Source of the DNA: Eulemur rufifrons
Lineage: Eukaryota > Chordata > Mammalia > Primates > Lemuridae
DNA length: 64,000 bases
NCBI RefSeq assembly: GCF_041146395.1
Contig: NC_090989.1
Coordinates: 243,650,843-243,714,842, forward strand
Reading direction: 5' to 3'
Positions 10,601 to 22,250 of the stretch are shown here, piece after piece (within the stretch, counting starts at the first letter, position 1; every line of letters starts with the position of its first letter). The position numbers and the translations under genes were made by a program. The notes beneath the pieces were generated by a model, which made no database searches, was not told the origin of the DNA, and was given only the letters and a program-made list of their open reading frames with translations.

Positions 10601-13204
10601 AAAAATTTGAGTATAATAGCACTTACCTTAATTACCCCAAATTGGGGTTTATTAGCTAACACTTCATTTAACTTACAGAACATTGTTTGAAACAAATGAG
10701 TTTACAGGGGTAATTATTTTTAAAGGTTAACTCAAGCAGGACAAATGGAGACAGATCTAGTGGAAAAAGTATTGAGTTCTAATCTTGATTCTATAAGTAA
10801 GTTTTTATATGTTGGTTTCACTTAATTTTTTTTGTATCCATTTCCTTATAAGTAAAACAGAGGAAATGACTGATGTGAGAATAGAATAGAAAACTGACGA
10901 GAAAATTCCTGTAAATATAAAAACACTACACAGAGACTCATAATATTAGGACAGATGTAAAAGAACCAGGAAAGTTCTGTAATCATAAATTTGAGAGATT
11001 CACCTGCTGAATCACAGAAAGAAGTAAGAATGTGGCTAAGATTGTATACCAATGGTTATTCTTAAAGAGGTTTCCAGATAGAAATCAACAAATACTCTAA
11101 AAAGAAATCGAATGTCTTAGAATATAATTGCTAAATGATATGATGAAATAGAACCTTATTAATTTATCAAAATATTCTGAGCAACATTTACTATTTTTAC
11201 ACACTTTAAAAAGCCAATTTGACATTACTATTGGAAGTGATTGTTAGAGCTTTCTGATCCCTGAAAAACACTTCAAGGCATTCTGGTGTTTTTGCATAAA
11301 AATTAAAGAGAATACTTAGAGCAAATATAATAAGTAAGAAATGAATAAACTTTTTCTAGTTAATTGAGATGTTTTCACAAACATTAATTGCAATGATTAG
11401 ATAACCTGGGAGCCATTATACTTTGATATTACTATGGAAATCTGCACTTCTATGTGCTAACAGCTTATCATTGCAATGAACTTGGCTAATAGAACTCATA
11501 CCACAATACTGTACTTGCATATGGTGCTTCCAAGAATTATTAAGAAACTAATAACAATACTTCATGATTGCTAGTATATAAGCAAATTAATATTTGCAAT
11601 CCTCTTACAAGCACCAAAACTTTATTGTTGGTTTTTTTTAAAGTTACTTTTCTCCTGTAGTAATTCAATTCAAGTCATCAAAAACAGTTTCATACAAGGC
11701 ATAAGTTTGTCTTGCTGGTGTCCTTAATACAGATTTGTCATAGACATTAAAATCTCACACAAAATGTTTGATATTTACTTTAGAAAATCTTAAATGTAAT
11801 TTTTCAGCATTACATTCTACCTTTACAGATTCTAATAAATGATTAAATTCTTTATTGACTTTGGCTCAAATGGCAAGGCTATGTGACTCAGGGAATAACC
11901 AAGTGTTGGCAGAACAAAAGGGAAAAATCAATAGCAATTGATTATTTAAACTCGGAATTTCAGGGTACTCAGGCAAGATTTATTCTAAGCCAAGGCCCAC
12001 TAGGAACACTCTTTGAATCTATCTGATTTGTAAACTGTCTCCAGTACTTCATCCTACACAGTTAATTTGCAGCCAGAATTACTGTTTTAAACGAAGGCAT
12101 CTGATTTGTTGATGAATGTTATATAGTTCCTGTGATTTATTTATTTTTGTTCATGTTTATGTTAGTGTCTACCTATCTCCCACTATTTTTGTCCTTTTGA
12201 ATTTTGACCCTCCTCTTTAGGTGTTTCTTATTTTATTTTATTTTAACTTTAGGAATGGCTATAAGGTCTTTCAGGACTCCAGTACTCCTATGGTGCTGTC
12301 ATATTGAATGGTGGGGGAGGGGTGTTACCCATCTGATCTCAGCCAAACCAGGATGGCACATCATTCAACCAAAAGCCAACAGGGACTCAATTGGAAAGCA
12401 CTGCATTTTTTGTATATTGCAACTGCCTCTTGGGGGTCATGCTAAAAGTGGCAGCACTTTCAGAAAGAGAAAAGCTGGCAGATGTTGGAGGTGATTAAAG
12501 GGATGATTAAAAACTGGCACACTCTCTCATGAAAGTGTGTCTGTGTTTATTCAACTACACTTAGAATTTGGCAGGTCTTGGAGATCTGGCCAGACTGGCA
12601 AAACTCTGGTAGGACCACTTGCTCATAATGAGTTTCCTTTTCCAAGATACTGGGATCAAATACTAAACTATTCGATTTGCCAACAAAATACATAAAGCCA
12701 TAGATTTAATTTTTATATGAACTCAGAGGAGTACAAGGAAATTACTTTCACAAAATGGTTGGTGAATATTACAAACACTAATTCTTAAAATTAGGCATAT
12801 TGAGTTCTGTGATACCATTAATCCATATGTTTGTAAATATTTGGGTGTTTGCATGCACACATTTTTTGTGTATAAAGCAATTTAAAATGGAATGTGCCCA
12901 AATAAAATATTTGGCTTCTTATAGTCATGATTATACTTTTTTCTCTAGAAGAATCTGCTATTAATATTACATTGAATAGCTTATTTGACTGTAACAATAA
13001 AAGTAATAATTTTATTTAGTATAAACCATTATAGAACTTTTCAACCCGTTTATCCATGAGACACTTTGCTAAAGCAAATGAGAACCAAACAATGTACTGG
13101 CACTTCCAAGAACATCTTACAAAATGAAACAGGTTACAAAACTTTGCGAGAATGATTGCTTGATAGATAGTATTTGGTTTTCTTATTTATTTATTTTTGT
13201 CTTA
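7696..13204. other. Unique AT-rich intergenic DNA
   Basis: About 5.5 kb without a recognisable gene or transposon. Points of note: an A-run at 9315-9328; a G-rich tract at 9468-9489; a palindrome ACCCCAAATTGGGGT near 10634; two copies of ATTGCAATGA at 11387 and 11470; and a less AT-rich 300-bp patch at 12240-12560 with a 96-codon open frame that matches nothing I know. Low repeat density suggests either old unique DNA or repeats decayed beyond recognition. Confidence 0.45.
9468..9489 (+). other. Potential G-quadruplex motif
   Basis: GGG-T-GGGGGGG-T-GGAGGT-GGGG fits the pattern of four G-tracts of at least three with loops of one to seven bases. It is the only such motif I noticed in this AT-rich stretch. 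Folding is a prediction from sequence alone. Confidence 0.5.
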
Positions 13205-13281
13205 TGAGATGTTTTTCCATTTGTGTCATCAGTGATTTCTTTTATCGGTGTTTTGTAGTTCTCCTTGTGGAGATCTTTTAC

Positions 13282-13626
13282 CTACTTGGTTAAGTATGTT
13301 CCTAGGTATTTTATTTTTTTTGTAGCTATTGTAAATGGTATTGAGTTCTTGATTTGATTCTCAACATAGCTGTTATTAGTGTGTAGAAATGCTGATTTGT
13401 GTACTTTAATTTTGTAATCTGAGACTTTACTGAATTTATTTCTGAATTCTGGGAATCTTTTGGAGGAGCCTTCAGAGTTTTCTTTATACAAGATCATATC
13501 ATTGGCAAACAGGGATAGTTTGACCGCCTCTTTTCCAATTTGGATGCCTTTTATTTCTTTCTCTTGTCTGGTTGCTATGGCTAGGACTTTAAGTACTATG
13601 TTGAAAGAAGTGGTGGCAGTGGGCAC
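13282..13626 (-). pseudogene. L1 ORF2 reverse transcriptase fragment
   Basis: A 114-codon open remnant of the L1 reverse transcriptase palm. It reads [20 protein letters not shown], then [11 protein letters not shown], then [20 protein letters not shown], then [18 protein letters not shown], matching L1 ORF2 in order. The catalytic FADD box is changed to FAND, replacing one of the two metal-binding aspartates. Neighbouring parts of ORF2 lie in other frames or are missing. It is a dead fragment, not a host gene. Confidence 0.88.
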
Positions 13627-13964
13627 CCTTCTCTTGTTCTAGTTCTTAGGGAGAATGCTTTCAGCTTTTCCCCATTCGGTATGATATTGGCTGTGGGTTT
13701 GTCATATATGGCTTTTATTATATTTAGGTATGTTCCTTCTATGCCTAGTTTGTTAAGGGTTTTTATCATAGATGGGTGCTGGATTTTACTGAATGCTTTT
13801 TTCTGTATCTATTGAGATGATCATATGGTTTTTGTTTTTAATTTTATGTGGTGAATCACATTTATTGATTTGTGTATGTTGAACCATCCTTGTATCCCTA
13901 GGATGCAACCTACTTGACCATGGTACATTATTTATTTTTTTTATGTGTTGTTGGACTTCGTTTG

Positions 13965-14177
13965 CTAATATTTTGTTGAGGTGTTTTTTGCATTTGTGTT
14001 TATCATGGATATTGGTCTGCAATTTTCTTTTTCTGTTGTGTCCTTTACTGTTGTTGATTTAAAATTTGTTTTATCTGACATAAGAATAGCTATTCCTGCT
14101 TGCCTTTGGTTACCAGTTTTGTGGAATATTTTTTCCCACTTCTTTACTTTGAATCTATGAGACTGTTTATGATTCAA
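13965..14177 (-). pseudogene. L1 ORF2 endonuclease-RT deletion fusion
   Basis: Seventy open codons. Residues 1-45 match the L1 endonuclease between the first catalytic glutamate and the middle of the domain (KVKKWEKIFHKTGNQRQAGI, LMSDKTNFKS). Residues 46-60 match the L1 RT N-terminal segment (DTTEKENCRPIS, normally DTTKKENFRPIS). The second half of the endonuclease, with its remaining catalytic residues, and the linker to the RT are deleted. The frame is kept across the joint at about 14040 but stops soon after. Confidence 0.82.
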
Positions 14178-17100
14178 ATGAGTTTCTTGGAGACAAAAGA
14201 TATTTGAGTGTTTAAAAATCCATTCTGTCTATCTGTACCTTTTAAATGGAGTCTTTAGATTGTTTACATTCAATGTTAATATCGATAAGTGAGATACTGT
14301 TTCAGTCATCATGTTGCTTTGTATTCTCCCTTGTGTTACTGTTTTATAAAAGCTGTGAGTTTTTACTTTTGAGTGTTTTTCACTGGGAAGTATTTCCTGT
14401 TCTTTTTGGTGTTTAGATAACTTTTGAGCATTTCTTGTAGGGCAAGTCTAGTGGTGACTAATTCCCTTAGTGTTTGCTTGTCTGGGAATGATTTTTTTCT
14501 CCTTCATTTATGAAACTTAGTTTTGCAGGGTACAAAATTACTAGCTGACAGTTATTCCGTTTAAGATGACTAAAGATGGGACTCCATCCCCTTCTGGCTT
14601 ATAAGGTTTCCTATGAAAAGTCTGCTGTTATTTTGATGGGTTTCCCTTTGTAAGCTACCTGATGTTTTCATCTCACAGCTTATAGGATTTTCTCCTTCAC
14701 TTTGACTTTCACCAAACTGATGACTATGTGCCTTGGTGATGTCCTATTTCCAATGACTCTTCCAGGAGTTTGATGACCTTCTTGAATCTGGTTGTCTAAA
14801 TCTCTAGCAAAACCAAGGAAGTTTTCCATGCTTTTTGCCTTTTTTCTTCTCCCTCATGGATAGATATGATTTTTATGTTTGGGTGTTTTACATAATCCCA
14901 TATTTCTCAGAACCTTTGTCATTTCTCTTGATTTTTTTTTCTTTATTTTTGACTGCATTAATTCAAAAGGCTTGTCTTTGAACTCTGAAATTCTTTCTTC
15001 TGCTTAATCTAGTCTGTTGTTAAAGCTTTTCACTGCATTTTGAAATTCCCTAAATGACTCTTTCATTTCCAGAAGTTCAGTTATGGTTTATTTCTTTTTA
15101 ATATCTATCTCTTTAGTGAATTTTTCATTCATGTACTGAATTTTTTTTTTTTTTTTTTTGGTTTCTTTTGTGTTGGTTTTCATGTTTCTCATCCATTCCA
15201 ATGAGCTTACTTGTGGTCCATATTTTGAATTCCATATCTGATGTTTCAACATTTTTTGAGGGGGTTGGAGTCCATTGCTGGAGAGCTAGTGTTATTCTTT
15301 ACAAGTGTCAAAAAGCCTGTTTCTTCATATTGTCAGAGTTCTTATGCTGGTTCCTTCTCACCTGCAACCTCTTCCCTGAGCTCAAAGAAGGTAGCTTTGC
15401 AATTCACCTGTTCTTCTCTGCTGGGAACTCTGCTGTTCAGTGTAGAGACGGAGAGGTATACTGCCTTTTGGCTACTGCAGGTTAAGTGTCCACAATTTGG
15501 GTTGGTTGGGCCTCAGACCCCTGGGAGGTGTTCAGGTGCCAGCGGTAGTGGACTAGGATAGGTAGTCTCCAGTTTGCAGGCCCCTGGATGGCACCCTTTA
15601 GTCCTGGGGAGACCAGACTGAGACCAGGCTGACGAACTTGCCCTCATACCTCTCTGAGCTCAGATGCTGGCTATGACAATGAGGGGTGGGGTGGTGGTCT
15701 GCTCTGGAGGAATGCTCAGGCAGGAGAAGAGCAGATTCACTGTGAGCCTCTGACAGGCTGGGTGGGCCCCTCTCCATGAGATTAGCAGAGGAAGTCCTCT
15801 GTGTGGTACATAAGCCACTCACACCTCACTCTCTCAGCAGTGACAATGTTCTCTGTTCTTCATGGGCACAATCGTGCCCAGATTCCGAGCTCCCACCCTG
15901 GCCCAGCTGTATCAGAGGTGGTGGAGGTAGCTCAACCTACTGCGTGCAGGACTACCAGAGTGGCTGTGGGCTGTGGATGAAAGGCACTGATGGGGGAGGT
16001 GTAGCTGTGCAAGAGACTTGCCTCCAGGGATTTGCAGGCTTCTCCCAGAAGAGACAGGCAGCTCAAGGACAGGACTGCTAGCCCTGCCCTCCCTCAGCAG
16101 AGGCGGTAGTTTTTGTCCTTAAGGCACCTGAAAGTGCTTGCTGCAGCTTTTTTAGAGGAAAACGAGTGGGCCCCTAGTACTATGGACACCTGAGTGTGAT
16201 AGGTGCTTTGTTATAGGTGGGGCAGCTGCTCCCAAGTGTCTTAAATCATCCCCTATGGAATCCTCATCAGTCCTGAGCAGAAACAGCCATGGATGCCCTG
16301 GCAGCAGTGGGCAGGGGAGGGGAGGAGGAGAAGACCCTACATGGTGGGGAGCTGGTGCCCTTGTCCCCTCCATCCTAAGGGGCCCTTTGGTATGGTGAAC
16401 TCTCCTCTCAGCTGGAAGTGGCCTACCACGAATGTCCAAGCTTCAGAAGACCCACAGTTCTCTCAGGGCTCACCAGTCCCTTAAGGCCGCTGCAGTCTGA
16501 GTGAGTGCTGGAGGGTGTTGGTTGAGGATCTGGTGATGTAGAGACCTAGGGGCTGAGAGTCCCAGGTTGGGAATAGCTGCAGAATGCTGCCTGTGAAGGG
16601 AGGGAAATAAGCTGCACCCTCCATGCACAATGCTGGTGCAGTGAGCAGAGTACTATTGTGGGTGTACCCACCCTGTGAGCCTAGAACCGACCATCCCACA
16701 GCACACCCATGCCAGAAGCTTGTGCTTGAGAGCAGAGGCAGCTATGTCCACAGCATTAAATGGTTGGAGGAGGGGAAGTCCCCATCTCCATGTTCCTTCA
16801 CAGTCTCTGGTGCTGCTTCTGCTCTGAGGTGGGGACACTCTCTTGCCTTACAGAATCCTCTTTGTACTCCTATCTCCACTGGGGGGCATGCAGACAACTT
16901 CAGATCATGAGCCAGGGGCTATTAGGTGCAGGAGAGTGCATGTTCTGCCTTCCTCTGTCCTAAAAAGCATTCATGGCACTTCCCAGACCCCTTGGAGCAG
17001 CCTGCCCTATGGTTAGAACTCCAGAAATAGTGCTTTCTTGTGTCTCCCTGTTCCACCGAAGTTATCATAGTCCCAGTGGGTGCTGGGGAATGTTTGTGTG

Positions 17101-17602
17101 GGATGCACTGACAGGGAGACTGAGGGGCTGTGACTTCCCTGGCAGAACAGAGGCACCCAGCATGTGTGCAAGTAATATGGTGCCCGCTGTCTCAGTTTGG
17201 GACTGTGGCGGGGAAGCGACTCTATGTGGGCCCAGAGCCCAGTGCTCTGCTCCCAAGAAGCTCTCAGGTCACCAATGGCAGCAGTGCCTGGATTTGTCAG
17301 GGTAGAAGAGCTCTCTGACAGATCAGGAGCTGGCAGATTGCCACAGGTGTGAGGGGAGGAAACGTTAATACTCCCCCCTACACTTTCCACCAGACTCTGA
17401 ATCCCTTGGGAGTCAATCTGTGCCAAAATCTTTCTCCTTGTTTGTTCTGGAACTTCTCCCCTGGGGATCTCTGGTAAGGTAAGTTCTGCTGCCTTTCTCT
17501 CAGTATTTCACCTAGGCTGTGCTTTTTCACCTGAAATCTTTTTTTCTTTTTGGGATGACCCAGCAACCGATGTCTCTATTTGGCCGTTTTGCTCCCATCC
17601 CA

Positions 17603-17925
17603 TGCTTTCAATTATTATTGGAAGTATAAAGACAGGTAAAGTGTAAGCAAACACTTTATGTAAACTTACAAATTACAAACAAGTAAATTAGAAGTCGATG
17701 AGTCACTTTACAAATAGCTTACCGAGGCGGAGAGAATATATTATTGCTACATACGCTCGACAATGAATAAATATAGAGTAATTGTTATTGAGTGGAAAGG
17801 GATCTTTGAATTCAACCTTCCTCCCAATTTTTGAATCCTTTATCCAATATCCTTGATAAATGGTCACTAAATTTCTCTGTTACCAGCCACATTTTCTGTC
17901 ACCCCCAACCATGGCTTCTGTTGTA
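17603..17925. other. Unique DNA between L1 and L2
   Basis: About 320 bp upstream of the L1 5' end. No feature recognised. Confidence 0.4.
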
Positions 17926-17929
17926 CTTC

Positions 17930-18085
17930 TCTTCATTGTCTACACATTTCTGTGCCTTTGACCATACCGTTTCTCCTGTCTGGACTTTTGTCCTCCCCTG
18001 CAATTTCCAAAATATTATTTGCCTGGCAATATGAAATGGCACCTTCTCTCTGATGAGCCTTCCCCAATTCTGCCAAAGTAGCTAA
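17930..18085 (+). mobile_element. L2 LINE fragment
   Basis: Follows the L2 wording: TGTGCCTTTGACCATACCGT, CTCCTGTCTGGACTTTTGTC and GAAATGGCACCTTCTCTCTG, then GAGCCTTCCCCAA, compared with the usual '...tttgcacatgctgttccctctgcctggaa...caaatgtcacctcctc..gaggccttccctga'. Old and diverged. Confidence 0.62.
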
Positions 18086-18096
18086 AAACATCTTTT

Positions 18097-18320
18097 GTCA
18101 GGAGTTTGAGACCAGCCTCAGCAAGTGAGAGACTCTGTCTCTGCTAAAAATTAGCTGGGCATGGTGGCATGTGTTTGTAATCCTAGCTACTTGGGAGGCT
18201 GAGGCAGGAAGATCATTTGAGCCCAGGGAGTTTGAGGTTGCATGAGTTATGATCATGTCATTGTACTCTACCTGGGTGACAAAGCGAGACTCTGTCCCCC
18301 CCCAAAAAAAAAAAAAAAAG
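18097..18320 (+). mobile_element. Alu SINE, 5'-truncated
   Basis: Begins within the left arm (CAGGAGTTTGAGACCAGCCT), with CAGCAAGTGAGAGACTCTGT of strepsirrhine type, then a short linker, the right arm (TTAGCTGGGCATGGTGGCAT to GTGACAAAGCGAGACTCTGT) and an A-tail 18304-18319. It abuts the L2 fragment. Confidence 0.9.
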
Positions 18321-19870
18321 AATAGGAAATGTTGATCTGTCTATGTCCTGTAGCATGCTGTTGCAATTCATGTCTTTTGTCATGTGTGGGCCCTAACAGC
18401 AAATGATAAAATAATAAAATTCAAAATAATAAAATATATTTCTGGGAAAGCATCTGTTGTTTGACATTATTGTCCCATCTTGATAGTAAAAGTAAAGCCG
18501 TAAGACTTTGCTAAAATCAAAAAATTATTATTTTTTCCAATATAAGTGGGACCAAGGTTAATACATTTGCTAAGTTTCTTTCATTGTGAAGTTATTGGAA
18601 TCTGTTTACTTTGTAGCTGTCATTTTAAAATAAATGCAAAAGTGTACATATAAGCCACACAGAATGACTTGGGATGACGCATATATTCAGGGAACATATA
18701 TTAGAAAAATAGAAATTATTAGTCTGGGGCATATTCACACTTCTGTTGCTTTTTATTTCCTTGTTTGGAGGGAGTTTTCTTAGAGTTATTTCAGCCATTA
18801 TGGCCTTTCATGCATTTCAATTTTGAGCATTATATTTTTATCAATTAACTTGCTTAATATTTTTGCAGAATGCAGTTTTTAGTAAATTTCACAGAATGCA
18901 GCTCATCAATTAATGTTTCAAAATATAGCATTACCCACTAGAGAATTTCAAACAGGACTGTGATAAATTTTCTGGTATTTATTTTCTCTCTTAGATAGCA
19001 CCAGTTTACAGATTAAGTTCTGTTCTCAAATAGTTAAGTATATATTTATATATTTATATGTATATTTAGTAAATTCATCCAGTTATATTAAAGTGGAGAG
19101 AAATGATTATGTAATGAATCTGAGTTATGATTGAAAGAATAATGTAACAAAGAGAAAGCAAGTGTAGGATATTTTAAATGTTCTATATCTTAAGGGGAAG
19201 TGAATGAGATTGTCTTCATGAATAAAATGTAAAATTTCTAAAAAGATTTATGAAAGTAATAATTAAGGTTGGAATTTGGAATTTTAAGGAATAGAAAGAA
19301 CAATAAATAATGAAAATAAAAATTTTAATAGAATGTAAGTCAATAAATGGGAAGTAATAGAAGATATCAGGTAAAAAAGAGTTTCAAGAAACATCTAGAA
19401 ACATTTATACACAAATATATGAGGTCACATAGGAGACACTGGAACATACTGCTAGTTGAATCAAAATTTTAAAACCCTGAAAAACTAGACATGCCTAAGA
19501 ATTTTATCAAAGTAACATGACTTGAAGAGCTTAGGATCAGAAAGTCAAAACAAAGTAGCTGCAACTAAACTGACAAGATGAGGAGTGTGGGGTAATTAAT
19601 CTCTAGAGATATCTTCCAACTTAACCAATAGTTTTTGTTTTTTTAGCACTATAAAGTTTCTTGTTTATCTACTGAATGTCTTGTGTTATTATGAATTAAT
19701 CTGACACATTTCCATGTAACTCAAGAGTTTTTTTAATTCTTCAAAATAAAATCAAGTTTCTCCTTAAAAATAACATAAATTGCATATATATTTTTTAAGG
19801 AAGCAAGAGAAGATTTGTGCCTATAGTGCTTAGTTCCACAGCTCGTTTCACCCTGTATATACCCTCCTCT
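18321..19870. other. Unique AT-rich DNA
   Basis: No gene or clear repeat. AT-rich low-complexity DNA occurs near 18400-18440 (repeated AAAATAATAAAAT) and 19035-19068 (TATATTTATA units). Confidence 0.45.
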
Positions 19871-19875
19871 GGTTT

Positions 19876-20016
19876 TTTTTGAATTTTAATCGTTTTTAAG
19901 AGACAGGGGTTTTGCTATGTTGCCCAAGCTAGATCGGAACTCCTGGGCTCAAGCAATCCCCCACCTCAGGCTCCCAAATCCCTGGGACTACAGGCATGTG
20001 CCACTGCACCCAGCCC
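19876..20016 (-). mobile_element. Alu-type monomer (free left arm-like)
   Basis: Read in reverse, the block follows a single Alu left arm: TGGGTGCAGTGGCACATGCC, TGTAGTCCCAGGGATTTGGG, TTGAGCCCAGGAGTTCC and AGCTTGGGCAACATAGCAAA, then a decayed tail. There is no second arm, so it may be a FLAM-like fossil monomer or a truncated Alu. Confidence 0.75.
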
Positions 20017-20109
20017 CCTCCTTTTAAAAAATAATGTGTGTAGTGAGATAGATTTTCTACTAGAAGTTTTTGCTAAAATGAAAAATAGAAAAAAATATAT
20101 TATATCAAG

Positions 20110-20440
20110 GTTATATGTATTTATTCATTTATTCAATGATGGTTTATTAAGTTTCTATTTCTGCTGGATAATATTCTAGGCATTGAGAATATAGCAGTAG
20201 CCTAAACAGGTAGTCACTTTTCTCATGATGGTCTATAGTGTAGGAAGGTAGACCATAAAAAAAAGTCTATAATGTGTCAGAGAGTAAAGAGTGTTAAGAA
20301 GAAAAAGCAGTGGAGTTGATAGACAGCACTGGGGGTGCTATGCTAAATTGGATGATCAGAAAAAAACCTCTTTAATGTGATGAAATTTAAGCAAAGACGT
20401 GAATGAAATGAGGGAGGAAAACAGGTGGCTATGTTGGGAG
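20110..20440 (+). mobile_element. Ancient mammalian dispersed repeat, family unassigned
   Basis: CATTTATTCAATGATGGTTT, ATTCTAGGCATTGAGAATAT, CAGAGAGTAAAGAGTGTTAA and AAATTTAAGCAAAGACGTGA follow the order of the common mammalian wording 'attcaacaaatatttattgagc...ttctaggcactggggat...gagcaaagacctgaa'. I cannot assign the family. Confidence 0.5.
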
Positions 20441-20464
20441 CAGATAGAGATAAAGCACTGCAAT

Positions 20465-20672
20465 TTATAAAATGCATTACAAAATGTTTTGTTTTATTTG
20501 AGTTCTACAACCACCGTAGGAAACTGGACATATATGTTATTATCATTCTTAATCTTGTGGAAACTGGAAGCTGAGAGAGGCCAAGTGAGTCGAAGCTACC
20601 TACTTAGTAAAGGGAGGTGCTATAATTGAATATTGAATCCAAGTCAAATATTTTTAGTTCAGTAACAAATGT
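20465..20672 (+). mobile_element. MIR SINE fragment
   Basis: Core-SINE wording with decay: TTGAGTTCTACAACCACCGT, TTATTATCATTCTTAATC and GGAAACTGGAAGCTGAGAGA, then GCTACCTACTTAGTAAAG and ATTGAATCCAAGTC. Confidence 0.7.
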
Positions 20673-20687
20673 ATTGTCACTTCTTAG

Positions 20688-20845
20688 GCAAGTGGCCTTG
20701 GAAAAGTTGCTTACTTTCTCTAAGCCTCGGTTACCTAATTATTAAAATGGGGATACTGATGGTAGCGACCCTGTAGAGTGTGAGAACTACAAGATAATCT
20801 ATATAAATCACAGCACAGTGTTTGGCACATACAGCTGAGGAGCCT
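20688..20845 (+). mobile_element. MIR SINE fragment
   Basis: AAGTGGCCTTGGAAAAGTTG, CTCTAAGCCTCGGTTACC, TAAAATGGGGATACTGATGG and CAGCACAGTGTTTGGCACAT match the other well-known MIR segment in order. It follows a separate MIR directly. Confidence 0.75.
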
Positions 20846-20860
20846 TGACTTTAGATGTGG

Positions 20861-21165
20861 GGTCAGCAAACTATGGCCCTCGGGCCAAATCTTGTCTGCT
20901 GTCTGTTTCTGTAAGGCGTGTGAGCTAAGAATGGTTTTTACATTTTAAATGGTTGGGAAAAAACCAAAAAACATTACATGGATTCAGGTTTCATTGTCCA
21001 TAAATGAAGTTTTATTGGAACCCAGTTACTCTCATTCATTTATATTTTGTCTGAAGCTGTTTCATGCTGCAATAGCAGAGTTGAGGAGTTATAACAGATA
21101 TTATATAGCCTGTAAAGTTGAAAATTTACAAACTGGTCCTTTACCGAAAAATTTTACCAACACTT
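20861..21165 (+). mobile_element. hAT-Charlie type DNA transposon
   Basis: Starts at the terminus GGGGTCAGCAAACTATGGCC, continues with CGGGCCAAATCTTGTCTGCT, AAGTTTTATTGGAACCCAG and TTCATGCTGCAATAGCAGAG, and ends with TTACCGAAAAATTTTACCAA. It is the same family as the reverse-oriented copy at 998-1214, but longer in the middle (20920-21000). No transposase frame. Confidence 0.78.
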
Positions 21166-21219
21166 TCTCTGGATACAGGTACTCAGCTTTTCACCCCAAG
21201 CTCCGTCTCATTTCTTTTT

Positions 21220-21495
21220 AATTTAATTCATTTATTTTTTAAAAATTAACATACAATAATTGTACATATTCATGGGGGTACATTGTGATGTTCCAATACA
21301 TGTAATGTATATTGATCCTATCAGGGTAATATCCATTAACTCAAAAATTTATTATTTCTTTATGTTGGGAACATTCAATATCCTCCTAGCTATTTGAAAT
21401 TATATAGCATATATATTATTGTTAACTATAGTCATCCTACAGTGGTATAGAACACCAGAACTTATTCCTCTTATCATTTCTTATTTCTTTGATTC
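21220..21495 (-). mobile_element. L1 3'UTR fragment (L1MA/MB-like)
   Basis: Reverse-strand L1 3'UTR: TAATTGTACATATTCATGGG, GTACATTGTGATGTTCCAAT, TCAGGGTAATATCCATTAAC, TTCTTTATGTTGGGAACATT, TATTGTTAACTATAGTCATC and AGAACACCAGAACTTATTCC. Only the last ~275 bp of an L1 remain, as expected for a 5'-truncated insertion. Confidence 0.8.
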
Positions 21496-21499
21496 TAGG

Positions 21500-21625
21500 A
21501 GTAACTACACATCATATCTATTGTTGGGACTCCACAGTAGGAATCATTCCACATTCTTCTTTTTTTCTAAACCTTCTGTATCCAATTCATTAATAAGTCC
21601 TGTCAGGTACATAGCCAGATAATGT
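21500..21625 (+). mobile_element. L2 LINE fragment (left piece)
   Basis: CCTTCTGTATCCAATTCATT followed by AATAAGTCCTGTCAGG matches the L2 wording 'ctccatatccaatccatcagcaagtcctgtc'. The L2 resumes near 22250, so an LTR sits inside it. Confidence 0.5.
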
Positions 21626-21659
21626 TGTAAATTCAGTCATTTCCCTCTTCAGCCGCTAC

Positions 21660-22250
21660 TACCTGAAAGACTGAATATATAAACAGACAGTGGCTGGACG
21701 ATATATAAAAATAGAACTCTGACCCATAACCTGAAGCAACCTGCCCAGGAAACCAATACCCTTATCTACAAAAGATAGTGCAGGAAGGCAGCCTGTTATA
21801 AGTCAGACTTTCAGAAAGCCAGATTGCTATCTCCAGTAACAATCCGGGAAGCTACACAATAACTTCTGTAATAATCAGCCCCAAATGGCCAGGGCTTCAT
21901 TAATTCAGCCTCTCTTATTTTTGTCCTTCTTTCTAATCTAGGGCTAACCAGAGAAAGCCAAATATGCCCCCAACCAATCACACAGGTTATTCTTGTTCTA
22001 CTTAGCCCTCCTGCAGCTTCCCTATGTCAATAACCTCCAATTAGGCCACACCTGAAATGTTCCCTTTGTCCATTTATAAAGCTTTCCCACTCCTCTCCCT
22101 GTTTCTGGTCTCTGCCAAAGTGCAAGTGACAGTGCTGACTCCCTTGCTGTAGCAACCTCTGAATAAACAGCCTTTGCTTTTCTCATTCGGTTAGGCCGTT
22201 GATTTCCATACACCCTAGAGTAAGCCAGTATCTGCTCTTGTCTCCACACT
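21660..22250 (+). mobile_element. Retroviral LTR, class-I-like
   Basis: An LTR-like block in an L2. It includes ATAAACAGACAGTGGCTGGA and ACCTGAAGCAACCTGCCCAG, a TATA-like TTTATAAA (22073-22080), AATAAA (22162-22167) and an end near CCATACA (22212) or TCTCCACA (22247). The spacing of TATA and poly(A) signal fits a U3-R-U5 layout on the plus strand. No internal viral gene follows. The precise edges and target-site duplication could not be fixed. Confidence 0.55.

Larger units (their letters stand above)
13205..17602 (-). mobile_element. L1 LINE with 5' end, internally deleted and 3'-truncated
   Basis: Antisense L1 of 4.4 kb. Its 5' end lies near 17602 (minus strand GGGAGCAAAACGGCC) and is followed by a GC-rich 5'UTR of about 2.3 kb (15240-17602). 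An ORF1-like region (about 14400-15220) includes a recognisable C-terminal end with KQTLRELVTTRLALQEM. ORF2 begins near 14270. The endonuclease N-terminus (QETHL, WEKIFHK, GIAILMSDKTNFKS) is joined in frame at about 14040 to the reverse transcriptase block (DTTEKENCRPIS), removing roughly 1.3 kb. The RT motif FADD reads FAND (frame at 13282-13626). The copy stops at about 13205 without ORF2 C-terminus, 3'UTR or A-tail. It cannot be active. Confidence 0.85.

Noticed and set aside
10634..10648. Short palindrome ACCCCAAATTGGGGT
   Set aside because: Fifteen bases with no flanking structure; expected by chance at this scale.
12204..12494. A 96-codon plus-strand frame in a less AT-rich patch
   Set aside because: No domain, signal or start context was recognised, and the patch could be an old repeat. 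Not enough to call a gene.
17013..17426. A 137-codon minus-strand frame and many short frames at 15168-17566
   Set aside because: All lie in the GC-rich L1 5'UTR, where stops are rarer by composition; none resembles a known protein.
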